From Anaerolineaceae bacterium (GTDB lineage Bacteria; Chloroflexota; Anaerolineae; JAAYZQ01): a stretch of 22,869 bases of DNA. Shown here piece after piece: positions 7,379 through 16,400 of this stretch (positions within the stretch are counted from its first letter, which is position 1; every line of letters begins with the position of its first letter). The translations under genes and the position numbers were made by a program. The notes under the pieces are model-generated. The model worked only from the letters and a program-made list of their open reading frames with translations, had not been told where the DNA came from and ran no database searches. The DNA lies in NCBI GenBank assembly GCA_012514775.1, contig JAAYZQ010000149.1, positions 1 to 22,869 of the forward strand, in the 5' to 3' direction.

Positions 7379-7975
7379 TTACAGGTAACGCTTGAGCACC
7401 TGGAAATCCTCGGCCATGACCTCCAGCCGGCCGTCAGCGTAAAAGGCCGAAGCCGGGTGGTAGAGGGGCACCACCGACACCGGCCCGTAGGGAGCCTCGA
7501 GATCGACGGGTTTGCCGTGCAGGTCGGTGATCCGGGGGCGCACCTGCGAGCCAAAGTGGGTCAAGACAAAGGCCAGCGCAAAACGCCCCAGCGTGGCGAT
7601 GACGCGCGGCTGCACGATCTCGATCTGGCGCACAAGGAAAGGCCCGTAGAGCTTGATCTCCGGCGCGAGCGGATCGCGGTTGTGGGGCGGCCGGTCCTTG
7701 ACCACGTTGGTGATGTACACCTCGCCGCGCTCCAGCCCGATGGACGCCAGGAGATCGTCCAGGATCCTGCCCGCCGCGCCGACAAAGGGCCGGCCCTTCC
7801 TGGCTTCTTCTGCGCCGGGCGCCTCGCCGATGAACATGACGCGCGCGTCGGGGTCGCCGTCGCCCACGACAGGCAGATAGCCCTGCTCGCGGCGGTAGGC
7901 ATAGAGGGGCGAATCGACCAGGTCCCGAACATCCGCGGCCAGCTCGTCCAACAGGGCAGCCTTGTCAGTGCCCAT
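7379..7975 (-). CDS. Family-4-type uracil-DNA glycosylase lacking the Fe-S cysteines
   Basis: This 198-residue protein belongs to the uracil-DNA glycosylase superfamily and should cut uracil from DNA to begin base excision repair. Motif 1 is GEAPGAEE (50-57), followed by GRPFVG (61-66) with the uracil-stacking Phe64. Asn90 lies in YITNVVK, and motif 2 is LYHPAS (171-176). These match family 4 closely. Family 4 normally has four cysteines for a [4Fe-4S] cluster, but this protein contains no cysteine. The KCRPP cysteine is Asp94, the EAKIC cysteine is Tyr110, and the N-terminal pair falls near Ser22 and Tyr25. The ATG at 7975 has GAGG about 8 nt upstream. It follows the GSP17M-like gene by 44 nt, so it is probably cotranscribed. 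Activity is likely but unproven without the cluster. Confidence 0.88.
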   Translation of the reverse strand: MGTDKAALLDELAADVRDLVDSPLYAYRREQGYLPVVGDGDPDARVMFIGEAPGAEEARKGRPFVGAAGRILDDLLASIGLERGEVYITNVVKDRPPHNRDPLAPEIKLYGPFLVRQIEIVQPRVIATLGRFALAFVLTHFGSQVRPRITDLHGKPVDLEAPYGPVSVVPLYHPASAFYADGRLEVMAEDFQVLKRYL

Positions 7976-8019
7976 TGATTGCCTCTTTTCCAGTTCGCGC
8001 CTTCCTGGGACAGCGGCGG

Positions 8020-8541
8020 CTAGCCCACGATAGCGCTCGCCCGGGCCTGCCCCTCCAGGTTTTCCACGGTCCAGCGGGCCTGCGAGGCCAGCTCGTCAGG
8101 CAGGCGGGCGGCAACCAGCACCCCGCCGGCCTTGATGCCCTCCACGGTCTCCCGGGCCACGTCTTCCGGCACGCCCAGGTCGAGGAGGGCCTCGTAGAGC
8201 CCTTGCCCCTCGCTTGCCGGCGAGGCCGCAGCATTGACCGCCAGGGTCACCAGCTCACCGCCGGCGTACACCCGCCCCACGTCGTCCAGGACCACCGCCT
8301 GCTCCCCGGCCAGGAGCCCATCCAGGCCCCGGAGCGGCTGCCTTTGCCCGGAGTGGGGCGCATCCTGCTCGTCGCTGACCCGCACCGCGGCCGTGCTCCA
8401 ATCGACGTCCACGGCGTCCTTGACCGTATCCTCGGTCGCAATGGCATTCATGCCTTCCGGATCGGCATCCAGGCCCAGCAGCGCGTCCACTGCCGTGCGC
8501 GCCTCGCCATAGTTACGGAAAAGCCAGAACAGAGTTTTCAA
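8020..8541 (-). CDS. General stress protein 17M-like (YflT-type) small protein
   Basis: The 173-residue protein opens with a ferredoxin-like beta-alpha-beta start (MKTLFWLFRNYGEARTAVDA). It closes with the conserved pattern LGVPEDVARETVEGIKAGGVL, which matches the LGIPE...EEGVRRGGVLV hallmark of GSP17M/YflT-like stress proteins. The Gly/Ala-rich hydrophobic insert usual between these ends is replaced by a polar stretch with only moderate hydrophobicity. I chose a TTG start at 8541: GGAGG lies 7 nt upstream, and the TTG overlaps the TGA of the preceding gene as TTGA, indicating translational coupling. The ATG at 8583 would need a 46-nt overlap and has no better SD. Molecular function of the family is unclear. 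Confidence 0.68.
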   Translation of the reverse strand: MKTLFWLFRNYGEARTAVDALLGLDADPEGMNAIATEDTVKDAVDVDWSTAAVRVSDEQDAPHSGQRQPLRGLDGLLAGEQAVVLDDVGRVYAGGELVTLAVNAAASPASEGQGLYEALLDLGVPEDVARETVEGIKAGGVLVAARLPDELASQARWTVENLEGQARASAIVG

Positions 8542-9419
8542 CCCATCACCTCCTGAGATTGCCTTGCATAGTACTCGCGGCATTCCGCCTCGCGGCCGCG
8601 GACCACGCGCCTGCCGGCCAGCGGCCCGCCCGTCTCGGTGACGACCGTCACCTGATCCTCCTGGCCGTCGCGCCGGAAGTAGATGACGACCCAGTCCCGG
8701 GTCTTGCCCAGCTCGTGGGCCCGGGCCGTGTTCGAATACATGATCGAGAATTGCCAGCCTCCGGCGTGGCCCTCCAGGACGGGCAGCCAGGCCTTTTTCT
8801 CCGGGTTAAAGCGCTGCGGCGTGATGGTCGGCAGCTCTCCGGCCTCCGCCTGCCGCCGGTAGGCCTCGTCGAGGGCCAGCAATAGCTCGACGGCGGGTTG
8901 CACGTCCGGGGTCTCTAGATCCTGGGTGCGGCGCTGGGCCGCCCGGCTCAGCAGGCCCGCCAGGTACACGCGCACCATCTCGACGCGCTTGGGGCCGAAC
9001 CCCTCCAGCGCGCCAAGCCGCCCGTCGTGAGCAGCCTGCTCCAGCTCCTGGAAGGTGTGCACGTCCAGTTGGGTGCTGATCTCGCGCGCCAGCTCGGGCC
9101 CGATGCCCGGGATCTGGGTAAAGAGCGATTCGGGCGTGACCTCACCCTGGAGCCGCTCCAGCAGGCCCGATCGGCCGGTGCGCACGTACTCGAAGATGAG
9201 GCCGCCCAGCCTCTCGCCGATCCCCGGAATTTCCAGCAGCGCTCGCTCTTCCCCCCGCCGCACGAGGCCGGCCAGCGACTCGCCGGCCTCCCGCACGCGC
9301 TGCGCCCCGTCGCGGTAGGCCCGCACGCGATGCACGTTGGCGCCCTGGGCCTCCAGGAGGCCGGCGATGCGCTCCAGGACCTGGGCAATTTCCTCGTTGC
9401 CGGGCTTTTCTTCCGCCAT
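8538..9419 (-). CDS. PolX-like helix-hairpin-helix protein without polymerase or PHP domain
   Basis: Residues 1-175 of this 293-residue protein match the N-terminal part of bacterial family-X polymerase PolX. They comprise the 8-kDa-like domain (about 8-50, with FRVRAY-type residues at VHRVRAY 29-35) and helix-hairpin-helix motifs IPGIGERL (64-71), IPGIGPEL (103-110) and EGFGPKR (139-145), which bind DNA without sequence specificity. The nucleotidyltransferase palm and the PHP exonuclease are absent. Instead residues about 195-290 form a compact domain with FNPEKKAWLPVL, SNTARAHELGKTRDWVVIY and GRRVVRGREAEC, which I recall only as an uncharacterised partner of such HhH regions. The ATG at 9419 is chosen as the start of homology, although its SD is weak. 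It is translationally coupled to the next gene, and the UDG lies one gene further, so a DNA-repair role is plausible. Confidence 0.8.
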   Translation of the reverse strand: MAEEKPGNEEIAQVLERIAGLLEAQGANVHRVRAYRDGAQRVREAGESLAGLVRRGEERALLEIPGIGERLGGLIFEYVRTGRSGLLERLQGEVTPESLFTQIPGIGPELAREISTQLDVHTFQELEQAAHDGRLGALEGFGPKRVEMVRVYLAGLLSRAAQRRTQDLETPDVQPAVELLLALDEAYRRQAEAGELPTITPQRFNPEKKAWLPVLEGHAGGWQFSIMYSNTARAHELGKTRDWVVIYFRRDGQEDQVTVVTETGGPLAGRRVVRGREAECREYYARQSQEVMG

Positions 9420-9433
9420 CTCTTTCAATCCAG

Positions 9434-9492
9434 GTAGGGGCAACCACCCTTGCGGTTGCCCGCCATCGGGCAGGGGCAAGCCCTGCCACTAC
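9434..9492. repeat. REP/MITE-like palindromic intergenic repeat
   Basis: A 59-bp element has imperfect terminal inverted repeats, GTAGGGGCA against GTAGTGGCA (one mismatch). Inside are two hairpins: GGGCAACC/GGTTGCCC, then GGCAGGG/CCCTGCC around a GCAA-type loop. It fills most of the gap between the HhH gene and the Asp-box gene. Its form is that of the short GTAGGGGC... dispersed repeats seen in Chloroflexota and Cyanobacteria. I see no second copy in this window. Confidence 0.6.
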
Positions 9493-9506
9493 AACCCACG
9501 TCCCTA

Positions 9507-10481
9507 TCAATCCTCGAGGACCACGGCGACGTCGCGGGCGCCAAAGACTGGCGCCAGGATGGAACGCCAGGCAAGGCCCTCCAGCGAGGCGATCAGGATC
9601 TGGCCGTTGGACAGGAGGGCCAGGATCTCGTCTCCGATGGGCACCAGGCGCTCGACCATGTGGTCGCGCATGGGCACCGGCAGGCCCTCCTCGACCGGCA
9701 GCCACGACGAGCCCCCGTTCCAGCTCTCGGCGATGCGCCCGTTACGATCGGGCCCGTCGGCAAAGCCGAGGATCAGGTGGGCCGGCCGCAGCGGATCGAC
9801 CCACACCGCCCGGCAGTAGTTGTCGTGCAGGCGGTCCCAGCTCCGGCCGCCGTTGGCTGAATAGTACAGTCCCCCACCGGTCGGAGCAAAGACCTGATCT
9901 TCCGAGGAGGGGTGGATAACGACCGAGTGGACGTCGGGATGGATGTGGGCATCGGGCAGCGGGCCGCTGACCCGCCCGGTGCTGCCCTCAGCCATGGACC
10001 ACGAGCGCCCGCCATCGTCCGAGCGGAGCATGCCTCCCTGCTCGGCGGCGGCATAGCCCCGCCCTCCCTGGAAGGCCAGCCCGCGAATGGCTCCGGCACG
10101 GGGCGAATAGGGCAGGTACCAGCCGTTCTCGTCGCGCAGGGCGGCCACTTCGGGCATCTCCCGCCAGGTGCGACCGCCATCTTCCGAGCTCAAGATCGCG
10201 GCCGGCTCGGTGCCGGCAAAGGCGAGATCCGGGTCTTTGGGGTCATAGGCCAGCGAGCGCACGTGCCGCTCGCCCAGCCCTTCGTCCGACTCCCACCAGG
10301 TCTGGCCCAGGTCAGCCGAGCGCAGAATGCCGTCCCGGCTGCCCGCCAGCAGGTTCTCACCCGATCGGGCGATGCAGGTAAAGCTGCGGCCGTGCTGCGT
10401 GCCGCCGGCCTCGTTCCACGCTCCGTTCTCTCGCTCCAGGTAGATGAGCCCCTGGGCTGTCGCTACCAGCAGTTTGCTCAC
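9507..10481 (-). CDS. Asp-box (BNR) repeat beta-propeller protein
   Basis: The 324-residue protein carries five Asp-boxes of the form SxDxGxxW, at residues 55-62, 99-106, 154-161, 208-215 and 253-260. The last two are degenerate, with Asn in place of Asp. Between them are strand patterns such as SLAYDPKDPDLAFAG and VWVDPLRPAHLILG, typical of sortilin/Ycf48-like or exo-alpha-sialidase-like propellers. No signal peptide or membrane segment is visible, so it is probably cytoplasmic. No sialidase catalytic arginines or acids are apparent, so an enzymatic role is doubtful. The GTG at 10481 has GGAGG 6 nt upstream and overlaps the TGA of the glucan synthase gene as GTGA. This coupling suggests the protein serves the synthase or the same stress response, but its partner is unknown. 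Confidence 0.82.
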   Translation of the reverse strand: MSKLLVATAQGLIYLERENGAWNEAGGTQHGRSFTCIARSGENLLAGSRDGILRSADLGQTWWESDEGLGERHVRSLAYDPKDPDLAFAGTEPAAILSSEDGGRTWREMPEVAALRDENGWYLPYSPRAGAIRGLAFQGGRGYAAAEQGGMLRSDDGGRSWSMAEGSTGRVSGPLPDAHIHPDVHSVVIHPSSEDQVFAPTGGGLYYSANGGRSWDRLHDNYCRAVWVDPLRPAHLILGFADGPDRNGRIAESWNGGSSWLPVEEGLPVPMRDHMVERLVPIGDEILALLSNGQILIASLEGLAWRSILAPVFGARDVAVVLED

Positions 10482-13400
10482 GTTTTCCCTCCTTCAATCA
10501 TCTCGCCCACCTCGCCAACACCCTGCGGCGCGGCGCCGTCCTTCAGGCACACCAGCACTTCGTGTTCCTGTCCGTCGTCGACGAGGGAAATGGCATCGCC
10601 GGCCAGGCGCTGGCCGTCCAGGTGGATCTCGAGCGCCTCCGGCGGGCCGGCGGTCCTGGACACCCGGACGTGATAGCGGCTCTCACCCCAGCGGTAGATC
10701 AGTTGAAAGCCCTGCCACGCCGCCGGGATGCAGGGCCGCAAGCGCAGCGTGTTTCCCTGGCGATGAAAGCCGAGAATGGCTTCCAGTCCCAGGCGGTAGG
10801 TCCAGCCCCCGGAGCCCGTGTACCACGTCCAGCCGCCCATCCCGGTGTGGGGCGGCGCCCCATAGACGTCGGCGGCCACCACGTAGGGCTCCACCTGGTA
10901 GTGCCTGGCCGCCTCGGGGCTATCGCTGTGATAGATGGGGTTGAGCAGGCGAAACAGCTCGCCGGCCCGGTCCCCATCCCCCAGTTCGGCAAAGGCCCAC
11001 ACGGCCCACAGGGCGGCGTGGGTGTACTGGCCGCCGTTCTCGCGGATGCCAGGCGGATAGCCCTTGATGTAGCCGGGATCGCGGGGCGTCCGGTCAAAGG
11101 GCGGCGTGAAGAGCAGCAGAAGCTGGTCCTCGGCCCTTACCAGGCGTTGAGCCACCGCCTCCATTGCCTGCCGTGCCCGCTCGGCGTCGCCCGCCCCGGA
11201 GAGTACCGCCCAGGACTGGGCCAGGGAGTCGATCTGGCACTCGCGGTTCTGGGCCGAGCCCAGGGGTGAGCCGTCGTCGTAATAGGCCCGCAAGTACCAC
11301 TCGCCGTCCCAGGCGTGGGTTTCCAGGGCCTCCTGAAGCTCCCGGGCACGCTCCCGGTACCTGCCTGCCCGCCGCCGGTCGCCAAGCTTCTCGCAGATGG
11401 GCGCAAAGCGCTGCAGGGTGGTGTACAGGAACCAGCCGAGCCAGACGCTTTCTCCCCGTCCCTCGATGCCCACGCGGTTCATGCCGTCGTTCCAGTCGCC
11501 GCCGCCCATGAGCGGCAGCCCGTGGGGGCCCGCGATGGTGCCCCTCTCGATGGCCCGGCAGCAGTGCTCATAGATCGTGAAGCGCTCCGCCGTCCTCTCC
11601 CAGTGGGCATAGCGCTCTGCCTCTTCGGGCTCCAGGATGTCGCCGACGACAAAGGATTCCTCCTCGTGCAGGATCGACTCGTCGCCCGTGGTCTCCACGT
11701 ATTCGGCCGTGACAAAGGGCAGCCACAACAGGTCGTCGGTGATGCGCGTGCGTACGCCCCGCCCCGAAGGCGGATGCCACCAGTGGAGGACGTCGCCCTC
11801 GACGAACTGGTGGCGGGCCGCGCGCAGGATGTGCTCCCGCGCCACCTCCGGGACGGTGTGGAGGACGGCCATCACGTCCTGGAGCTGGTCGCGAAAGCCA
11901 TAGGCGCCGCCCGACTGGTAAAGGGCCGAGCGGCCCCAGATGCGGCAGGAAAGGTCCTGGTAGAGCAGCCAGCGGTTGAGGAGCAAGTCCATGGCCGGGT
12001 CGGGTGTCGACACCTGGATGGTGGTCAACAGGTCTTCCCAGAAGCCCGTCACGTCCTCCCAGGCAGCCTCCACCTGGGCGGGGTCCGTGTAACGATCGAT
12101 GAGGGCCAGGCTGTCCTCGCGGTCCGCGCCCTGGCCGAGGAGAAAGTGGATCTCTTGCACGGCGCCCGGCTCCAGATTGAGGTGCACCTGCAGGGCGGCG
12201 CAGGGGTCCAGCCCGGCCCGCACGCCGCTTCCCAGGCCGACGCGCCGCAGCGCGGCCGGCTGCTCGTAGCTCCCCCTCCGCCCCAGGAACTCGGCCCGGT
12301 CGGCCGTCAGCCCGTGGACGACCTCGCTGGACGCGACAAAGGCCACCGCCTCGCCAAACTCCTCGTGATAGGCATTGCGGGCCAGCAGCGCCCTGTGCCC
12401 GGCCTCGTACTCGGGCACGACGAACTGCTGCGATTGGTCGCGGTGCACCCCCAGCACCCACTCCGCATAATAGGTCGCCGTGATGCGCCGCGTCCGGTCC
12501 CAGGTGTTCTCCAGGCGCAGGCGCGCTACCTTGACCGGGTCATCGCGGGTGGCAAAGAGGCTGAGCCGCTGCCTGAGCCCGTGGCTGTGGTGCTCAAAGA
12601 CCGAGTAGCCGGCTCCGTGACGCACCAGGTAGGGCGCGTCGGCCCCGGCCGGGTGGGGCGTGGGCGACCAGACGCGGGCCGTCTCCTCGTCGCGGAGGTA
12701 GAGGGCCTCGTGGGGCACATCGCGCACCGGGTCGTTGTCCCAGGGAGTGAGCCGGTTCTCGCCGCTGTTGGTCGCCCAGGAAAAGCCCATGCCCGACTCC
12801 GAGACCAGGAAGCCAAAGCGCTCGTTGGCGATGACGTTGGCCCAGGGCGCGGGAGTGTGCTGGCCCGGCTCCAAATAGATGACGTACTCGCGTCCATCGG
12901 CCGAGAAGCCGCCCAGGCCGTTGTCAAAGAGGAGATCCGAGGGCCTGGGCACCGGGGGCAGGACGCTCAGGTCTGGCGGCTCCGAAAAGGTGGGCACAAA
13001 ATGAGGCAGGGTGACCGGCCGCTCGCCCAGGGGCTCGAGCTGGCGCGCCAGGGGCCCTCCCTCGGCGTCGAGCACCACGCGCGCTGCCGTGAAGAGCAAC
13101 ACCTGCCCGGCTTCGTCCACCTGGCCGGCCTGCAACAAGAAGATGCCGCCGCGCCTGTTGATCCAGGCGTCGGCGTCGGTGGCTCGCAGCAGCGACAGCA
13201 GTTGGCCGTGCAGCTCCTGGGCATAGCCAGAGGGCTCGGCATTCAGGATGACCAGGTCGATCTTGAGCTGCCTGCGCCGCCAATAAGCGTGGATCGGCAG
13301 CAGATCTCGCACAAGGTCCAGGTCGTCTTGGCCCTTGATGCGCACCAGCAGGATGGGATAATCGCCCGAGATAGCATAGCCCCACAGGCCAGGCTGCCCG

Positions 13401-16400
13401 CGGCGGTTGGCAGACAGGATCTGCGACGGGGCGCGCAGCGCGCGGTTGGGGTAGATCAGCGCCGAGAGCAGTTGCTGGGCGTGGCGCAGGCCCTGGGTAT
13501 CAAGGCCAAGGTTGTGCGCCTCGGCCTCGTTCTGCGACAGTGCCTGCTCGAGGGCACGGGCCACGGCCGGCAACGAGCGGTAGCCCTGGGCCAGGTCGAG
13601 AGCTTCCCGCCGTGAAGGGGCAGCGAGGGTCAGGAACGCCATCCGCACGCTCTCGTGGGGCCGGAGCACCACGTCCTGGGCGATGCAAAAGATGGGATCG
13701 AGGGTTGCGATCGGTCCATCCCGATCGCCCCCTTCATGCAACGGGGCTCGATCTCGCTCCAGGGCCAGGGGCTGCCGGGGCGAGCCGCCCCGGCCCAGGA
13801 ACCGAGCCCGGTCCATCTCGTGGGCGCCCGTGGCCGGCGTGCCCTCGGGCGGCAACAGGAGATGCAACAAGTAGACGGGCGACTCCTCTCCCGACCTCGG
13901 GCGCCGCCAAAACAACAGGCCGTTCAGCTCGGGCAGGTACTCGCTCTGGATAAAGAGCTTGTTAAAGGCCGGATGGCGACGGTCGGCATCCTGGGCATTG
14001 AGCACCACCTCGCCATAGCTCGCCAGGCGCAGGCGCCGCCGCCGGGAGCCGTGATTTGTCAGCGTCACCAACCGCACTTCGACGTCGTCGCCCGGAGCGA
14101 CGGCAACTTCGGCACGCACGGTCACGTCGTGGTCCCGGCGCTGGAGCTCGGCGCTGTGGGACGAGAAGCGCGCGCTGGCCTGCTGGGGCAGCCTGCCCAC
14201 CGGCTGCAGCCCGGCAGACCACAGCTCGCCGCCCTCGGCGTCAAGGTCCTGGACATAGAACCAGGTTCCCCAATCTTCGAGGGTCGTGTCGGCCCGCCAG
14301 CGGGTCAGGTCCAGGTTGCGCCAACTGCTCACGCCCGCCCCGGCGGAGGTGATGATCACGTTGTAGCGCCCGTTGCTGAGTAGGTGCGCCTGCGGATGGG
14401 GGCCGTCGACGGGCACGAACCAGGGCTCCAGCAGGGTAGGAGCCTCCACGGTGCGGTGCGTCCCCAGGGGCTCTTCGGTCCCACCCTCCAGAGGCGCGGT
14501 GCGGGCCACCTGCTCCTGCAGCAACAGCTCGACGCTCTGGATGCGCGGGTCTCCATGAAAATAGTCCACGAGGAGATCGTCCAGGAGCGTGTTGGCCAGG
14601 GCGGCGAGGATCATACCCTGGTGATGGGCCATGTGCGAGCGCACGATGGCCCGGTCGCGGCCCAGGGGCATGCGCCGCGGCGTAAAATCGATGGCCTCGT
14701 ACAACCCGTAATGGCCCATCAGCCCCTCGCTCACCAGGTGCTCCAGGTTCTCGGCCACGGCGCGGGGGTCCACAGGCAGGGCCAGGAGGGAGGCATAGGA
14801 TGCGATGACCAGGTCCTCGTCCAGGCCACGCTTGCGCCCCAGGCCCGGCACGCCAAAGCCGCGGTACTGATAATTCTGGCTGGCGTCAAAGCGATAGTAA
14901 CCCGACTCCGAAATGCCCCACGGAACGTTGTGCTGCCGGGCATAGCGCCGCTGCTGCTCCACGGACCCGTGCTGGGTCTGGTGCAGCATCAGGCCTTCGT
15001 AGGTGCGGGTAAAGAGGGCGGGCATCAGGTATTCGAACATGCTGCCGTTCCACGACAGGAGGACGCGCGTATTGCCCACACGGCCCACAGGACGGTCCAG
15101 GTGCAGCCAGTGGCGCTGGGGCACGTCTCCTTTGGCAATGGCAATGAGGCTGGCGGTCCTGGCCTCCGAGGCCAGGAGATCATAGTGGTTCTCATCGAGT
15201 TTTTCGGCGGCCACGTCATAACCCAGGTAAAAGACGTCGCGCTGCCGATCGTAGAGGAAGGCAAAGTCGGTCTCGCGGAAGTAGGCCTCCGCCTGGCGAC
15301 CGACCTCCTCCAGGCCCGCGGCGAGGCCGCCGGCTGTCAGACCCGCCGATTCCAGGCTGGCGGCCAGCCGGGTGCACCAGTCGTGGGCTTCCCGCCACTC
15401 GTCGCCGGCTTCCTCCCCGGCCCTCGCTTCCAGCAACGCCTCCAGGGCCTGCAGGCGCGGACGGGCTACGCGGCTGACGGCCAACAACTCTGTCAGCGTG
15501 GTCAGGCGGGGCAGCGCCTCGCGCACAGCCTGCCAGGCCTCGGCCACCTTGGGCTCCAGATCGCCCCGGCGCAGAACGCCAGGCGGGTCGTCCGCCAGAA
15601 GCTGCCAGGAGAGCAAAAGCTCCGACTCTTCCTCCATGCTGCGCATGTGATGTCGCACGCGCTCGAACCACAGGCGCAGGTCGCGAAGTGTCCTGGGCCC
15701 CAGGCGCTCCGAGCCCGCCTCCAGCAGGTCCCCGAGGAGCCCTTCCAGCTTGGGCCACGTAGTGCTGCGCAGGTGGCCCACGGCCTCGGGCCACTGCGCC
15801 GGATCCTCCTGGATGGCTACCAGTTCCTCCCCCAGGTTTGCCAGGAACGTTTCCAGGCGCATCAGGGGCTCTCCCAGGCCCTCGCGCTCCATCTGTTCCA
15901 GGACCTCGCCCAGGACGTCCAGGGTGTCGCGCAGGCCCAGCCAGCGGCGGCCGAGGAGGAGCATGGAAGGCACGGTCTGCGCGCCCTGCTCCAGGATCAA
16001 CAGGCACGCTGCCAGGTTGCCGCTGTCGACGGTCGATACGTAGCGGGGCGACAGGGTCTTGAGCCCGCGGGTCTCGTACCAGTTCAAGAAGTGCCCGCGA
16101 TGGCGCTCCAGCTGCCGCATGCTTTCCAGGGTCGAGCGCAGGCGCACCAACAGCTCGACGGAGCCGATGTAGCCCATTTCGTGGGCCACCAGCGTCGCTA
16201 CCAAAAAGAGCCCGATGTTCGTCGGAGAGGTGCGGTGGGCCACGGCACCCCGTGGGTCCTCCTGGTAGTGGTCCGGCGGCAACCAGCGATCCTCCGGGCC
16301 GGCAAAGCGCTCGAAAAAGAGCCAGGTGCGCCGCGCCAGGATCTGGAACCGGCGGCGATCCCGATCCGAGAGGTCAGCACGGTCGCGGACGGTGGGTTGG

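Noticed and set aside
9434..9492. Insertion sequence or complete transposon
   Set aside because: The element is only 59 bp, has no transposase and shows no clear target duplication. It is treated as a short palindromic repeat.
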